A stretch of DNA of 64,000 bases from contig CAMCMP010000001.1 of NCBI GenBank assembly GCA_945876095.1, positions 124,001 through 188,000 of the forward strand, given 5' to 3'. Shown here piece after piece: positions 18,151-27,979 of the stretch (position 1 is its first letter; each line of letters starts with the position of its first letter). Below the pieces are notes generated by a model, which was not told the DNA's origin, made no database searches, and saw nothing but the letters and a program-made list of their open reading frames with translations. The position numbers were made by a program, and so were the translations under genes. The DNA is from Chitinophaga pinensis. GTDB lineage: Bacteria > Bacteroidota > Bacteroidia > Chitinophagales > Chitinophagaceae.

Positions 18151-19695
18151 TTAAAATTTAAAACCAACACTTAAAATAATATTTCCTAGTTTGTTATCGA
18201 TGGTTGCAAAAGTATTAGCTCTGTCTTGTAAACGGTAGGCAAAGTTTACATCTTTTTTCATCGAGTAAACATAGGTTAGGTCAATAAAAATTCCTTTGTG
18301 CCGATACCCAACTCCACCACTTATCAATGCTTGGTGAGCTTTTATTTCCTTGTCTTGATAGGGGTTAGTGTAATATGCAAAACCAAGCCTAGTCATCAAT
18401 GTGTTAAATTTTAATTCACCACCCAATCGAAAATTAAAGTTTCCTTTATATTGATTCTTAATTACATTGTTGAGTGATTGGTAATAAGATTTATCATCGG
18501 TAGTAGGATTTTCATTTGCACTGTAAAAGTTGGATCCTTTGTGATTTACATATTCAATATCGGCGGTCAAAAATCCTTTTTGTTTTCTTACATCTTCTAT
18601 TTCATTGAAAACGTAGCTTCCACTTACCATCATTTTTACAGGGGTTGTCATGCTGTATTTACTTTCCCCTGCTTGGTCATTCGTAAATTTAAGAGAGGAT
18701 ACTTTTTGAAGGCCTCCGTAATTTTCTGTGTTTGTGCTTAATGAGGTGGTTCTAGTATCTTTAAGGGAAACCATATAAGTAGGAGTGTGGATTGCAAAAC
18801 CTAGTCGTACATGTTCAGTTGGTTTATAAATAATTCCAATTTTGGCATTGACTCCAGTACCACTAGTAGAATAATCATCAGTGTAAGTAAAGGAATCGAA
18901 TTTATTTAATTTATTAGAAGAAGTATCATTTTCTTGAAAGGTGCTGTTACTACTATAATTCATCATAGGAATTCCCATACTAATTCCAAATAAAAATTTA
19001 TCCTTTTTATTGACTGCATATCCTAATGCTAATTCATATTGCGCTCCTTTAGTATCCGAAGTACTTTGCTGTTTTAAAGCCTGGCCAGCATCGAGTATAT
19101 TTTCTGGTAGGCCCCTTACTTGCAAATTTCCATTTACTCTAAAAGTGTCTACCAAATAGGTGTATAAGGCAGGGGCAGCTCCATAAGCATAGTTTGGACT
19201 ATTTAGGACATTATCAATGCTTAAACCACTTTTTGCGACTTGCTCGGCCCATTTTTCGCTGTAGGAACTGTAATTGTTTAGTCCATTGTATTGAATGGAA
19301 TTATTATAATTGGCAGTTTGGGTAAATGCTAAGCTGATGGCCTGGCTGGTAGCAGGTTGATAACGACTAGGAGTACCATAAACGAATCCAATTGGTCCCA
19401 TACCAAAACTGGAACTATTATTATTGTTTCCGTTGGTTCTAAAATTTACTTTATTAGTATTCATTAGAAATCCAGGGGTAAAAACAAACTCTCCAGTTTT
19501 GTAATTGCCTAGGCCTGCGGGATTGACAAAATTAGCTGTGATATCTCCTCCCAATGAACCCATTGCCCCACCTATCGCCATATTTCGGGCAGTTCCATTT
19601 TGAGGGAAGAATGAATAGCGCAAGGCATCTTCAGGTATCTGGGAAAATAAAAAGGTGCTTATAAATAATGCCGGGAGCAGCAAAAATTTTTTCAT
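18151..19695 (-). CDS. OmpP1/FadL family outer membrane transporter
   Basis: 514 residues, signal peptide (FLLLPALFISTFLFSQ) then a beta-barrel typical of the FadL/OmpP1/TodX family for uptake of hydrophobic compounds. The mature N-terminus has the family pattern DALRYSFFPQNGTARNMAIG and GGDITANFVNPAG, which form the plug; alternating strands run to a C-terminal aromatic residue (SVGFKF), the usual barrel-insertion signal. It could transport fatty acids or act as a general hydrophobic-substrate porin. It is transcribed away from the neighbouring lipoprotein gene's end, 76 bases downstream of it. Confidence 0.87.
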   Translation of the reverse strand: MKKFLLLPALFISTFLFSQIPEDALRYSFFPQNGTARNMAIGGAMGSLGGDITANFVNPAGLGNYKTGEFVFTPGFLMNTNKVNFRTNGNNNNSSSFGMGPIGFVYGTPSRYQPATSQAISLAFTQTANYNNSIQYNGLNNYSSYSEKWAEQVAKSGLSIDNVLNSPNYAYGAAPALYTYLVDTFRVNGNLQVRGLPENILDAGQALKQQSTSDTKGAQYELALGYAVNKKDKFLFGISMGIPMMNYSSNSTFQENDTSSNKLNKFDSFTYTDDYSTSGTGVNAKIGIIYKPTEHVRLGFAIHTPTYMVSLKDTRTTSLSTNTENYGGLQKVSSLKFTNDQAGESKYSMTTPVKMMVSGSYVFNEIEDVRKQKGFLTADIEYVNHKGSNFYSANENPTTDDKSYYQSLNNVIKNQYKGNFNFRLGGELKFNTLMTRLGFAYYTNPYQDKEIKAHQALISGGVGYRHKGIFIDLTYVYSMKKDVNFAYRLQDRANTFATIDNKLGNIILSVGFKF

Positions 19696-19771
19696 TAATT
19701 GGTGTATTTAGCTTTGTAAGAACAGGATTTGAAATCCATCAATGTGATTAAATGGTTAATCATACCCACAA

Positions 19772-20452
19772 TTAATTCCCTCCACTTCTTGCAGGTCTTG
19801 AAATAGCACCACCTGATGAAGAACTACTTCCGGAAGAACTACTGCTATTGCTGGAAGTGTTTGTTGGTGGTGTATAGGTTCTAGTATTATTATTGGAATT
19901 GTTGTTGGAATTACTATTGTTGATATAATTGCTACTATTGGAATTGTCAGGAGCAATAATCTGTCTGAGTATATTTCCAACCGCAGTTCCACTATTATTA
20001 TTATTATATTTTAGCGGTTTTGTACTTTGCCCCATTTTGTTATTAGTCGAACTATAGTTCGTTACAGGGCTATAACCACCTAGATTTTCCATCCTTGGAC
20101 TCGTATTTTTTGGAAGTACTGGAGAATAATAAATTGGGCTGTAAAGGGGTGAATAATAAGAATTATAATAAGGAGAATAGTAATTATCGTATTTACTACG
20201 GTAATTAAAAGTGTTATACCTGTAATCTTGATCGAAATTTCTCCAACGGGGATCATTGATACCCATTCTGATGACTCTATATTCTGGTTGGTAGATGACT
20301 TCCTCCTCCCTAGTGGTTTCTACATAGGTTTCTACATAAGGCCTGGTGGGCGAATAGTAGACATCATCAGGGGTTTGCCCAGTTTTATAGAGGGTAGTGC
20401 AACTATTTAAAGCAATTATTAAAAGGATGAGTTGGGAGATTTTTGTAGCCAT
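19772..20452 (-). CDS. Low-complexity lipoprotein
   Basis: 226 residues. Lipobox at LNSC (Cys about residue 18). The mature protein is Tyr/Pro/Ser-rich in the first half (repeated YYSP, YNSYYSP, LYSPIYYSP) and turns into long Asn and then Ser/Gly runs in the last 70 residues. No domain was recognised. Such surface lipoproteins are often lineage-specific. A second open frame on the same strand (19756-19992) exists only because of the repetitive codons and is not a gene. The frame is convincing because of the signal and lipobox. Confidence 0.68.
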   Translation of the reverse strand: MATKISQLILLIIALNSCTTLYKTGQTPDDVYYSPTRPYVETYVETTREEEVIYQPEYRVIRMGINDPRWRNFDQDYRYNTFNYRSKYDNYYSPYYNSYYSPLYSPIYYSPVLPKNTSPRMENLGGYSPVTNYSSTNNKMGQSTKPLKYNNNNSGTAVGNILRQIIAPDNSNSSNYINNSNSNNNSNNNTRTYTPPTNTSSNSSSSSGSSSSSGGAISRPARSGGN

Positions 20453-20724
20453 GATAATTTGTTTAAAATTATTATAGAATGAAGTTACTACTTTTGTGCC
20501 GTTTTAGTTTATAAAGTATCCTACCAAATTCTATGCCATTGATTAGTAGTAGGGAGGCAGTTTAATTGATTTTAATCTAAAAAAACATTGAAATTACTGA
20601 TGGTTATTATTTCTTTCGATGAAAGTAAATGGCCTAGATTTTAGTAAATTGAGTGTTAAGTGTTGATTATATTAAAATTTTAAAATATTTATTCATTTAA
20701 AAAATTACCCGAAGGGGTCTGAAT

Positions 20725-22203
20725 ATGAGCAAAGAGATTACAAGCATGCAGGAAGATTATTCCCAATGGTACAATGACCTAGTAATTAAAGCGGGTTTGG
20801 CGGATTATAGTGCAGTTAGAGGTTGTATGGTAATTAAGCCATATGGTTATGCTATTTGGGAGAACATGCAAAAGCAATTGGACAGTATGTTTAAGGAAAC
20901 TGGTCATCAAAATGCCTACTTTCCTTTGTTTGTACCTAAGAGTTTATTTGAAGCAGAGGAAACCAATGCGGAAGGTTTTGCTAAGGAGTGCGCCATTGTA
21001 ACCCATTATCGTTTAAAAGGTGATCCAGAAAATAAAGGTAAATTGATAGTGGACCCAGAGGCAAAATTAGAAGAAGAATTGATCGTTCGCCCAACCAGTG
21101 AGGCGATTATTTGGAATACCTACAAAGGTTGGATACAATCATATCGTGACTTACCCTTGTTAATTAATCAATGGGCCAATGTGGTTAGGTGGGAAATGAG
21201 GACGAGGTTGTTTTTGCGTACTACAGAATTTTTATGGCAGGAGGGCCATACTGCCCACGCTACAGAAAAAGAGGCAGTTGCTGAAACCGTTCAGATGTTA
21301 AATGTCTATGCTGATTTTGCAGAAAATCACATGGCATTACCGGTAATTAAAGGAGTAAAATCTGCTAATGAACGTTTTGCTGGTGCAGTAGATACTTATT
21401 GCATAGAAGCCTTAATGCAGGATGGAAAAGCCTTACAGGCAGGGACGTCTCATTTTCTTGGACAAAATTTTGCTAAAGCATTTGATGTAAAGTTTACTGA
21501 CAAAGAAAATAAATTAGATTTTGTGTGGGCAACTAGTTGGGGAGTGAGTACTCGATTAATAGGCGCATTGGTAATGGCTCATAGTGATAACGAAGGGCTT
21601 GTTTTACCTCCTAAACTTGCACCAATACAGGTAGTGATTGTTCCGATTTTTAAAGGTGAGGAGCAAAAACAATTGATTGATGAAAAAGTGAACGTATTGA
21701 TGCAACAATTAAAAGCTGCTGGAATATCTGTAAAGTATGATGACAATGATAATAATCGTCCAGGTTGGAAATTTGCTGAATATGAAATGAAGGGAATACC
21801 TGTTCGTATAGCCATTGGAGCGAGAGACCTTGCCAATAATGTAGTAGAAGTTGCTCGTAGAGACACAAAAGAAAAAATGAGTTTTAGTATGGATGGATTG
21901 AGTGATCGAATCATTGCATTGTTGGATGAAATTCAGCTGGCTATATTTAACAAGGCTAAAACTTTTAGAGATGACCGAATTACGCCAGCCGAAACTTGGG
22001 AGGAATTCTTGAAATTATTAGATGAAAAACCAGGTTTTATTTCAGCACATTGGGATGGTACGAGTGAAACTGAAGATAAGATTAAGGAGCTTGCCAAGGC
22101 TACGATACGTTGTATTCCATTGAACAATCAATTGGAAAATGGAAAATGTATTTTGACAGGAAAAGATAGTAGTCAGCGCGTTTTGTTTGCAAGGGCTTAC
22201 TAA
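20725..22203 (+). CDS. proS: Prolyl-tRNA synthetase, archaeal/eukaryotic type
   Basis: Class II aminoacyl-tRNA synthetase charging tRNA-Pro. 492 residues with no bacterial-type editing insertion. Motif 2 region [18 protein letters not shown] and motif 3 [20 protein letters not shown] block (beginning at [10 protein letters not shown]) identify the archaeal/eukaryotic ProS3 form that Bacteroidota use. Then come the anticodon-binding domain ([10 protein letters not shown] onward) and the ProRS-specific C-terminal domain ending in Tyr (VLFARAY). A GGGG-containing purine stretch lies about eight bases before the ATG. truB follows after 30 bases in the same direction. Confidence 0.96.
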   Translation: MSKEITSMQEDYSQWYNDLVIKAGLADYSAVRGCMVIKPYGYAIWENMQKQLDSMFKETGHQNAYFPLFVPKSLFEAEETNAEGFAKECAIVTHYRLKGDPENKGKLIVDPEAKLEEELIVRPTSEAIIWNTYKGWIQSYRDLPLLINQWANVVRWEMRTRLFLRTTEFLWQEGHTAHATEKEAVAETVQMLNVYADFAENHMALPVIKGVKSANERFAGAVDTYCIEALMQDGKALQAGTSHFLGQNFAKAFDVKFTDKENKLDFVWATSWGVSTRLIGALVMAHSDNEGLVLPPKLAPIQVVIVPIFKGEEQKQLIDEKVNVLMQQLKAAGISVKYDDNDNNRPGWKFAEYEMKGIPVRIAIGARDLANNVVEVARRDTKEKMSFSMDGLSDRIIALLDEIQLAIFNKAKTFRDDRITPAETWEEFLKLLDEKPGFISAHWDGTSETEDKIKELAKATIRCIPLNNQLENGKCILTGKDSSQRVLFARAY

Positions 22204-22233
22204 TCATTGATTTCATTTTTCTAAATATAATCT

Positions 22234-23007
22234 GTGGCTCGAAAACAAACCTACCGGTCTAAATATATCAACCAGCAGGTTGAGGCAGGAAATGCGCCAG
22301 AAAATTTTGTTCGAAAAGAAAGGATTCCATTGGATCCTGTAATTCAATTGTCTTATTTGGAAGGAAAGGTTTTATTGATTGATAAGCCATTACATTGGAC
22401 CTCTTTTGATATCGTTCGAAAAATGCGCAATTTAATACAGATAAAAAAAATTGGACATGCAGGAACGCTAGATCCTTTAGCAACTGGTTTGTTGATTGTA
22501 TGTACTGGTAAATTCACCAAGAAAATCAATGAATACATGGCGCAGGAAAAGGAATACACTGGCCATATTACTCTGGGAGCGGTTACCCCTACTTATGATT
22601 TAGAAAGTGAGCCTGATCAAATAAAAGATTATGCTTATCTGACTCCAGAATTAATTCATGCAGCTACTGTTCCATTTACAGGTATTATCGATCAATTTCC
22701 TCCAATCTATTCAGCTATTAAAAAAGAAGGCGTTGCATTATATGAACTAGCAAGAAGAGGGGTAGAGGTTGAGTTAGCGGCAAGAAAAATAAATATCTAT
22801 CATTTTGAAATTACCAATATTTCATTGCCAGTCATTGCGTTTAAAGTAGTTTGTTCCACTGGAACGTATATACGTAGTTTGGCCAATGATTTTGGCGCAG
22901 CATTGGGTTGTGGTGGATATTTAAGTAGCCTCAGAAGAACGCGAATAGGAGCGTTTGATGTTTCAGAAGCCTTTTCGATGGAACAGTTTGAAAGTAATCT
23001 TAAATAA
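22234..23007 (+). CDS. truB: tRNA pseudouridine-55 synthase
   Basis: Makes pseudouridine 55 in the T loop of tRNAs. 257 residues with a GTG start at 22234; about 40 residues precede the conserved core, which begins at GKVLLIDKPLHWTSFD. The catalytic Asp is in HAGTLDPLATGLL (about residue 88), and the C-terminal STGTYIRSLANDFG and LRRTRIGAFDV blocks match TruB. The PUA domain is short or absent, as is common in this phylum. It lies 30 bases after proS and is probably cotranscribed. A perfect hairpin lies just past the stop. Confidence 0.94.
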   Translation: MARKQTYRSKYINQQVEAGNAPENFVRKERIPLDPVIQLSYLEGKVLLIDKPLHWTSFDIVRKMRNLIQIKKIGHAGTLDPLATGLLIVCTGKFTKKINEYMAQEKEYTGHITLGAVTPTYDLESEPDQIKDYAYLTPELIHAATVPFTGIIDQFPPIYSAIKKEGVALYELARRGVEVELAARKINIYHFEITNISLPVIAFKVVCSTGTYIRSLANDFGAALGCGGYLSSLRRTRIGAFDVSEAFSMEQFESNLK

Positions 23008-23015
23008 AATTGCTT

Positions 23016-23045
23016 TTACTTTTTTGCCTTGATGCAAAAAAGTAA
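23016..23045 (+). terminator. Perfect hairpin after truB, possible terminator or repeat border
   Basis: Perfect 12-bp inverted repeat TTACTTTTTTGC / GCAAAAAAGTAA with a six-base loop, eight bases after the truB stop. It lacks a following T tract, so it may be part of a Bacteroidota intergenic repeat rather than a classical terminator. Confidence 0.5.
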
Positions 23046-23063
23046 CAAAAAAAATCAAGCCTG

Positions 23064-23330
23064 CGAATAAAAAGGCTGAAATTTTATTCGAGGGCATCAC
23101 TGAATAAGCATCGACTTTCTATTAAGACCAAAGTAAAACACAGCGTTACTTTAAAGGACGTGATTTTTGGAAGGCTGACAATTCAAATTTCTAGCAATTT
23201 TTATTCGAGGGCATCACTGAATGAGCATCGACTTTCTGTTAAGGCCAAAGTAAAGCACAGCGTTACTTTAAAGGACGTGATTTTTGGAAGGCTGACAATT
23301 CAAATTTCTAGCAATTTTTATTCGAGGGCA
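23064..23330. repeat. 117-bp tandem repeat, two full units plus partial
   Basis: Two adjacent 117-base units (23086-23202 and 23203-23319) differ at only four positions, each A in the first and G in the second. An 11-base start of a third unit follows (23320-23330). The left border carries a small inverted repeat, CGAATAAAA (23064-23072) with TTTTATTCG (23082-23090). The unit is a multiple of three, so one frame stays open through all copies, but there is no start signal or recognisable protein. The rest of the 428-base gap between truB and tamL holds no gene. Confidence 0.85.
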
Positions 23331-23435
23331 TTTGAACAACCATTACGTCAAATTCCATGGCCCAACTTTTTGAGGGGTAATTCAATAGTTGTACAGAATT
23401 ATAAATTTGAAATGAATTATTCAAATTGAAAAAAA

Positions 23436-25856
23436 TCAAAAGGGGTAACTCAATCCGATAGTGAAGTTAAAATTTTCGTATCTCCACAATTGATTACTGT
23501 ATGCATAAACACCTGGGGAAGTTTCTATGCGTTCTCCTTTTTTAAATAAATTCCCTAAAGTGATATTGGGGATTTGCCATCCATCATTTTTGAGTATATC
23601 GGGTCTTTTGAAACGGAAGCCTAGATCAAATCGAATCAAGAAATAATTAAAATCAAATCGAAAGCCTGTCCCCGCAGTTACTCCTAATTGTTGGTAAAGT
23701 CTGCCAAAATTAAATTGCAAACTATCTGGTCCACCACCTACCCGCGTGTTTTTAAAGTTCCATACATTACCTGCATCTACAAAAAAGGCACCTTTTAATA
23801 TTAATGAATTAGGAATAATGGGTACAATATCGTACCGGTATTCGCTATTTATTTCTAAACGAACATCTCCAGTACGATCATTTAATGAAAGCGAATTATA
23901 AGCTGCCAAAGGTTTTGCACCCGGACCAATTCCTCTTACAGGCCAGCCCCTCATACTATTTGCTCCTCCTGAAAAATATTGTTTAAAAAATGGAAGAGAA
24001 GTCTCTGATTGTCCAATTGGAATTCCTACACCAGCAAAAGCCCTGAATATCGAAGAATTTTTTTGATTATCTACTTTAAATGTATACTCCACATCCGTTT
24101 TAATAAATTGACGAAGTTCTTTTTTGAATAAACCTAATCGTCCAAATACTAACCCGGATTCTTCAATATTCCATCTGAAAATTCTTTGATGATTTAATTT
24201 TTTTGGATTTACATAAGTGGAGGAATAACTATAATTAAATATTCCCATTACCAAGGCTGTGTTGAAAGAATATCGCAGATAAGGATTTTGGGCTACTGTT
24301 TTTTTAAAACTATCAGATTGATTATATAAGTAAGAGTATTCAATATTGATAAATTTAAATAAATTTTTTCTATTGGGATGTAAAATAGTTACGAATTCAT
24401 TTCCAAAAGCTGAGCTAGAGGATAGTTGATTAAATAGATCAATTCGATTTGAATAGGAAGGAACAAAATTTATAAATGTTTGTTGAGAAATGAATTTTTT
24501 ATTCGGAAAAAAAAGGTTGATAGGTCCGAGAAGTCTTGGTAAAGAAATAGTATTGGTATAACTCAATTCATTCGAATTTAGTTTTCTATTAGAACCTTGC
24601 TGTCCATTTAGGTTGAGTTCAATTCCTGCTCGGATGGCATGCGTCATCTTTGTTCCGCTTTTTCCAACATTTCTATTTTGTAAGGATACGTTGGTAGACA
24701 ATCCAAGCAGATTGCCTGCATTAGCAATACTAGCACTATTGGTATTACTATTGGCAGAATAACTCGCTTCTACATTTGCTTCAAATCCAAATTTCTTTGC
24801 AGGTAATAATTGTACAATCATATTTATTTTTCCTGAAGTATCCTTTCTCGGTTCTATTTGAATATTGGTATTTTGCCAAACACCTGATTTGGAAAAATTA
24901 TTGAGTGTTTTATTATAATTTTCTTGGCTATAAACCTCACCAGAATTGAGGTTCATATTTCTTAGCATTAGACTATTATTAACTAATTTTTTGTGATAAC
25001 GAATTAAAAATCCCCCTTTCATTTCTTCTTTGTATTCTATTGGATTGGTTACATCGGCAGCCGTATAGTCTGGATAAATTGTGATAGAGTCAATATAATA
25101 TTTTTTTAATCTAGCAGAATCAGCAGTAGGATTTAAAATGAGGGCTAGTTTAACGGTGGGGTTATCCTTTTTTTGGCTTGCTTCTGCAAGTAATTGTAAG
25201 TTTTCAAATGGGTCATTTGAAATATTTGTTAATGCAGCAATGGTAGTATCACCTCTTAATTTTAAATCATTTGATGTAAACTGATAATATCCATTGTTTC
25301 GATATATTTCAACGAGTCTATTGATTTCAGAAAGTATCTCCATTCTTGAGATAGGATTGCCCTTTACAATTAAGGATTCATTACTATTTTCTAATGTTAA
25401 TTGCTGTAGATCTGAATTTTTAAGTTGATATTGCAAGGTGTCAATAAGAGTGGCGTTTCCTGCATCTACTGTGTATTTTACAGAAATGCGTTGCTGTTTA
25501 TCCTTTACGATAGTATCTACTTTATATCGAACGCTAGCTCCATAATAGCCTATGTGAATCATAGCAGCTTTCATACTATTTGCCGAAAGGATGGTATACT
25601 CGCTATCATATACAGGTGGGCGATTTATAAAATGAAATGCGAAAAGAAAGTCCTTGATTGTTACTTTTGCACTGTCATCAAGTTGGCCATAAAGCTTCTG
25701 TTTTAATGAAATTCTTTGATCTTTGTTAAAATTGCCTCCGTTTATTTCAATAGAATTTTTGTAGAGAAAAGCTTTATTCTTTTGATATTTGCGGGGAAAT
25801 GTACAGGCAGAAAACAGTAAGGACAGGAAAAATAAATTCTTCAGACCTTTCAACAC
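23436..25856 (-). CDS. TamL: TamA/BamA-family outer membrane lipoprotein
   Basis: Omp85-superfamily outer membrane protein that probably helps insert or translocate other envelope proteins. I start it at GTG 25856 (806 residues), because the lipoprotein signal LKNLFFLSLLFSAC begins right there; the frame is open further up to 25937 but would overlap the divergent methyltransferase start. After the lipid Cys come POTRA-like repeats (about 30-400) and a C-terminal surface-antigen barrel with GGANSMRGWPVRGIGPG (the loop-6 region with VRG.G) and a final Phe (GLSYPF). The lipid anchor is characteristic of Bacteroidota TamL. No tamB is next to it. Confidence 0.86.
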   Translation of the reverse strand: MLKGLKNLFFLSLLFSACTFPRKYQKNKAFLYKNSIEINGGNFNKDQRISLKQKLYGQLDDSAKVTIKDFLFAFHFINRPPVYDSEYTILSANSMKAAMIHIGYYGASVRYKVDTIVKDKQQRISVKYTVDAGNATLIDTLQYQLKNSDLQQLTLENSNESLIVKGNPISRMEILSEINRLVEIYRNNGYYQFTSNDLKLRGDTTIAALTNISNDPFENLQLLAEASQKKDNPTVKLALILNPTADSARLKKYYIDSITIYPDYTAADVTNPIEYKEEMKGGFLIRYHKKLVNNSLMLRNMNLNSGEVYSQENYNKTLNNFSKSGVWQNTNIQIEPRKDTSGKINMIVQLLPAKKFGFEANVEASYSANSNTNSASIANAGNLLGLSTNVSLQNRNVGKSGTKMTHAIRAGIELNLNGQQGSNRKLNSNELSYTNTISLPRLLGPINLFFPNKKFISQQTFINFVPSYSNRIDLFNQLSSSSAFGNEFVTILHPNRKNLFKFINIEYSYLYNQSDSFKKTVAQNPYLRYSFNTALVMGIFNYSYSSTYVNPKKLNHQRIFRWNIEESGLVFGRLGLFKKELRQFIKTDVEYTFKVDNQKNSSIFRAFAGVGIPIGQSETSLPFFKQYFSGGANSMRGWPVRGIGPGAKPLAAYNSLSLNDRTGDVRLEINSEYRYDIVPIIPNSLILKGAFFVDAGNVWNFKNTRVGGGPDSLQFNFGRLYQQLGVTAGTGFRFDFNYFLIRFDLGFRFKRPDILKNDGWQIPNITLGNLFKKGERIETSPGVYAYSNQLWRYENFNFTIGLSYPF

Positions 25857-25904
25857 TATTATTTTAGGAGACACTATAAACAATATAAAAAATTTTAAAA
25901 CTGA

Positions 25905-26645
25905 ATGATTAGCAAAACGTATACCAAATATATTCAAAGTTTACACGAAAAGAAATTCAGGGATGTAGAAAATGCTTTTATTGCCGAAGGTAGTAAAGTA
26001 GTGATGGACTTGCTAACTTCATCTAAAATTGTTTGTGAAAAGTTATTAGCGACGCAGGTATGGATGAATGAAAATGAACAACAAATTAGGAAATATTCCC
26101 ATGTTAAGCTAGAAGTCGTTGAAGACTTTGAATTAGATAAAATTTCTGCACTCAGTTCGCCTAATAAGGTACTAGGGGTTTTTAAAAAAATTATTGAGGG
26201 GCCAATCCAGCCTAAAGGAAATATTACTCTTGTGCTTGATACTATTCAGGATCCTGGAAATCTTGGAACTATCATACGTATTGCTGACTGGTTTGGTATT
26301 TCTGCAATTATTTGTTCTGAAAACTGTGCTGATCGATATAATCCTAAGGTTGTTCAAAGTACCATGGGAAGTCTGGCAAGGGTAGAATTAATCTATACCA
26401 ATTTGGCAGATTGGCTGCTAAAAAATAATGATATTAAAATTTTTGCAACTGCCTTAAATGGGGTGGGTTTAGAAAATATAAAAGGCTTAAAAGAAGCAAT
26501 CATTTTGATTGGTAATGAGTCAAAGGGGATCAGTGCTGAAATTTTAGAACTAGCCAATGAAAAAATAACCATTCCAAAATTAGGGGATGCTGAATCACTC
26601 AATGCTGCCGTTGCTACGGGTATTATTTTGTCGCATATGATTTAG
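25905..26645 (+). CDS. SpoU/TrmH-family RNA 2'-O-methyltransferase
   Basis: SPOUT-class methyltransferase using SAM to methylate the 2'-O of a ribose in rRNA or tRNA. 246 residues: an N-terminal substrate-binding domain (RDVENAFIAEGSKVVMDLL) and a C-terminal knotted domain with the three motifs LDTIQDPGNLGTIIRIADWFG, LIGNESKGIS and IPKLGDAESLNAAVATGIIL. The asparagine and arginine of motif 1 and the SLN of motif 3 are intact. Target site (23S rRNA or tRNA) cannot be told from sequence. It is divergent from tamL with a short gap and convergent with the permease gene. Confidence 0.9.
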   Translation: MISKTYTKYIQSLHEKKFRDVENAFIAEGSKVVMDLLTSSKIVCEKLLATQVWMNENEQQIRKYSHVKLEVVEDFELDKISALSSPNKVLGVFKKIIEGPIQPKGNITLVLDTIQDPGNLGTIIRIADWFGISAIICSENCADRYNPKVVQSTMGSLARVELIYTNLADWLLKNNDIKIFATALNGVGLENIKGLKEAIILIGNESKGISAEILELANEKITIPKLGDAESLNAAVATGIILSHMI

Positions 26646-26703
26646 AATTGTTTCAGCCGACTTATTGCTAATTTTCCATTGCGTTGCAAAATCCGATTTT
26701 TCA

Positions 26704-27933
26704 TTATCTAAATTGTATCGCCTTTATTGGTTGAATTTTTTTGACTAACATGGTTGGGATAATTAATGTAGCAAAGCAGGTAACCAAAGTTATTAGGTCT
26801 ACCAATATTACTTGCCACCAAATTACTTGTGCATGTGCTGATCGCATGTAATAAGCCTCTTCATCTAATTTTATGAATCCTGTTTTTTCTTGCAACCAGC
26901 AGATGGCGAGTCCAAAAATTGTCCCCAAAAAAATACCTGCAAAGGTTATTAAAGTAGTATTGTAAAGAAATATTTTTTGAATATCCCAATCACTTGCTCC
27001 GATGGCTTTTAATATTCCTGTCATTTTGGTCCTTTCCAAAACTATAATGAGTAAACAGGTGATTAAATTTACAATCGCTACTATCATCATTATACCAATT
27101 AATATTAATTTAATGTCATTTTGAAGACCTAGCCAGTCGAAAATATTGGGATAAATTGCTTGAATGGTTTTGCTATTCCATCCTTGGGGTGTTTCATTTT
27201 TTATAATTTTTGCAACTGAATCGGTTTGCGTATAGTCCTTTAAAAAAATTTCATATCCACCTATCTGGTCAGAGTTCCAGTCGTTCATTCTTCTAATTAG
27301 GTTGATATCGCAAATGCCAAACTGTTTGTCATACTCTTCGATGGAGGTTTTGAAAATTCCTGCTATTTTTAATTTTCTAGGTCGCCGGGTACCATCTTGT
27401 TGAATAAAAAAGGAGAGGAGGGTATCATTTAATTTAATATTCAACTGATTGGCGATATAAGATGAAATATTAATTTCTTTGCTATAACCGCTATCTGTAA
27501 AGGAAATCCATCTACCTTGTTGTAGAAAAGGAGCTAGCCTTGAATAGTCAAAAGTACTATCAACACCTTTTACCAAAATACTTTCAATATCTGTTCCATA
27601 GGTAAGCAGTACCGATTTAGTGGCATAGCGTTCAATAGATTTCACCTCTGGTAAAAGTCGAATAAATTTTTCTACGGTATCATTTTTTGCAATGGGGTAT
27701 TCCTCGGCAATACTTACTCTATTTTCAATGTCCTGTTGTACGTGAATATGACCCCAAAAACTAAAGACTTTATTGCTAATAACTTGCTGAAAGCCATTTA
27801 CAAAGCTGATAGTTACAATCATTACCGCTACACTAACGGTTGTAGCGCCAATCGCCAATCGAATGATGAATCGTGAAAAAGTATCTTGTCGGTTAAAGGC
27901 GATTCGTTTTGCTATAAATGCTGAAAAATTCAA
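26704..27933 (-). CDS. FtsX-like ABC permease (LolC/LolE type)
   Basis: 409-residue inner membrane permease with one N-terminal transmembrane helix (about 25-50), a large periplasmic MacB-like domain (50-270) and three C-terminal helices, the LolC/E and FtsX topology. The conserved [21 protein letters not shown] block and the coupling region [19 protein letters not shown] are present. It probably extracts lipoproteins from the inner membrane or drives another mechanotransmission process. The ATPase partner is not in the window. It is divergent from the T9SS plug gene (46-base gap). Confidence 0.88.
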   Translation of the reverse strand: MNFSAFIAKRIAFNRQDTFSRFIIRLAIGATTVSVAVMIVTISFVNGFQQVISNKVFSFWGHIHVQQDIENRVSIAEEYPIAKNDTVEKFIRLLPEVKSIERYATKSVLLTYGTDIESILVKGVDSTFDYSRLAPFLQQGRWISFTDSGYSKEINISSYIANQLNIKLNDTLLSFFIQQDGTRRPRKLKIAGIFKTSIEEYDKQFGICDINLIRRMNDWNSDQIGGYEIFLKDYTQTDSVAKIIKNETPQGWNSKTIQAIYPNIFDWLGLQNDIKLILIGIMMIVAIVNLITCLLIIVLERTKMTGILKAIGASDWDIQKIFLYNTTLITFAGIFLGTIFGLAICWLQEKTGFIKLDEEAYYMRSAHAQVIWWQVILVDLITLVTCFATLIIPTMLVKKIQPIKAIQFR

Positions 27934-27979
27934 TCGGCATAATTTTAGTATCTTTCAAAAGTAAATATTTTCATCGCTA

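Noticed and set aside
19756..19992. Open frame of 78 codons overlapping the low-complexity lipoprotein gene
   Set aside because: It is another reading phase of the Asn/Ser codon repeats; the lipoprotein frame has a signal peptide and lipobox.
23160..23429. Open frame of 89 codons across the 117-bp repeats
   Set aside because: It stays open only because the repeat length is a multiple of three. There is no promoter or start signal, and no recognisable domain.
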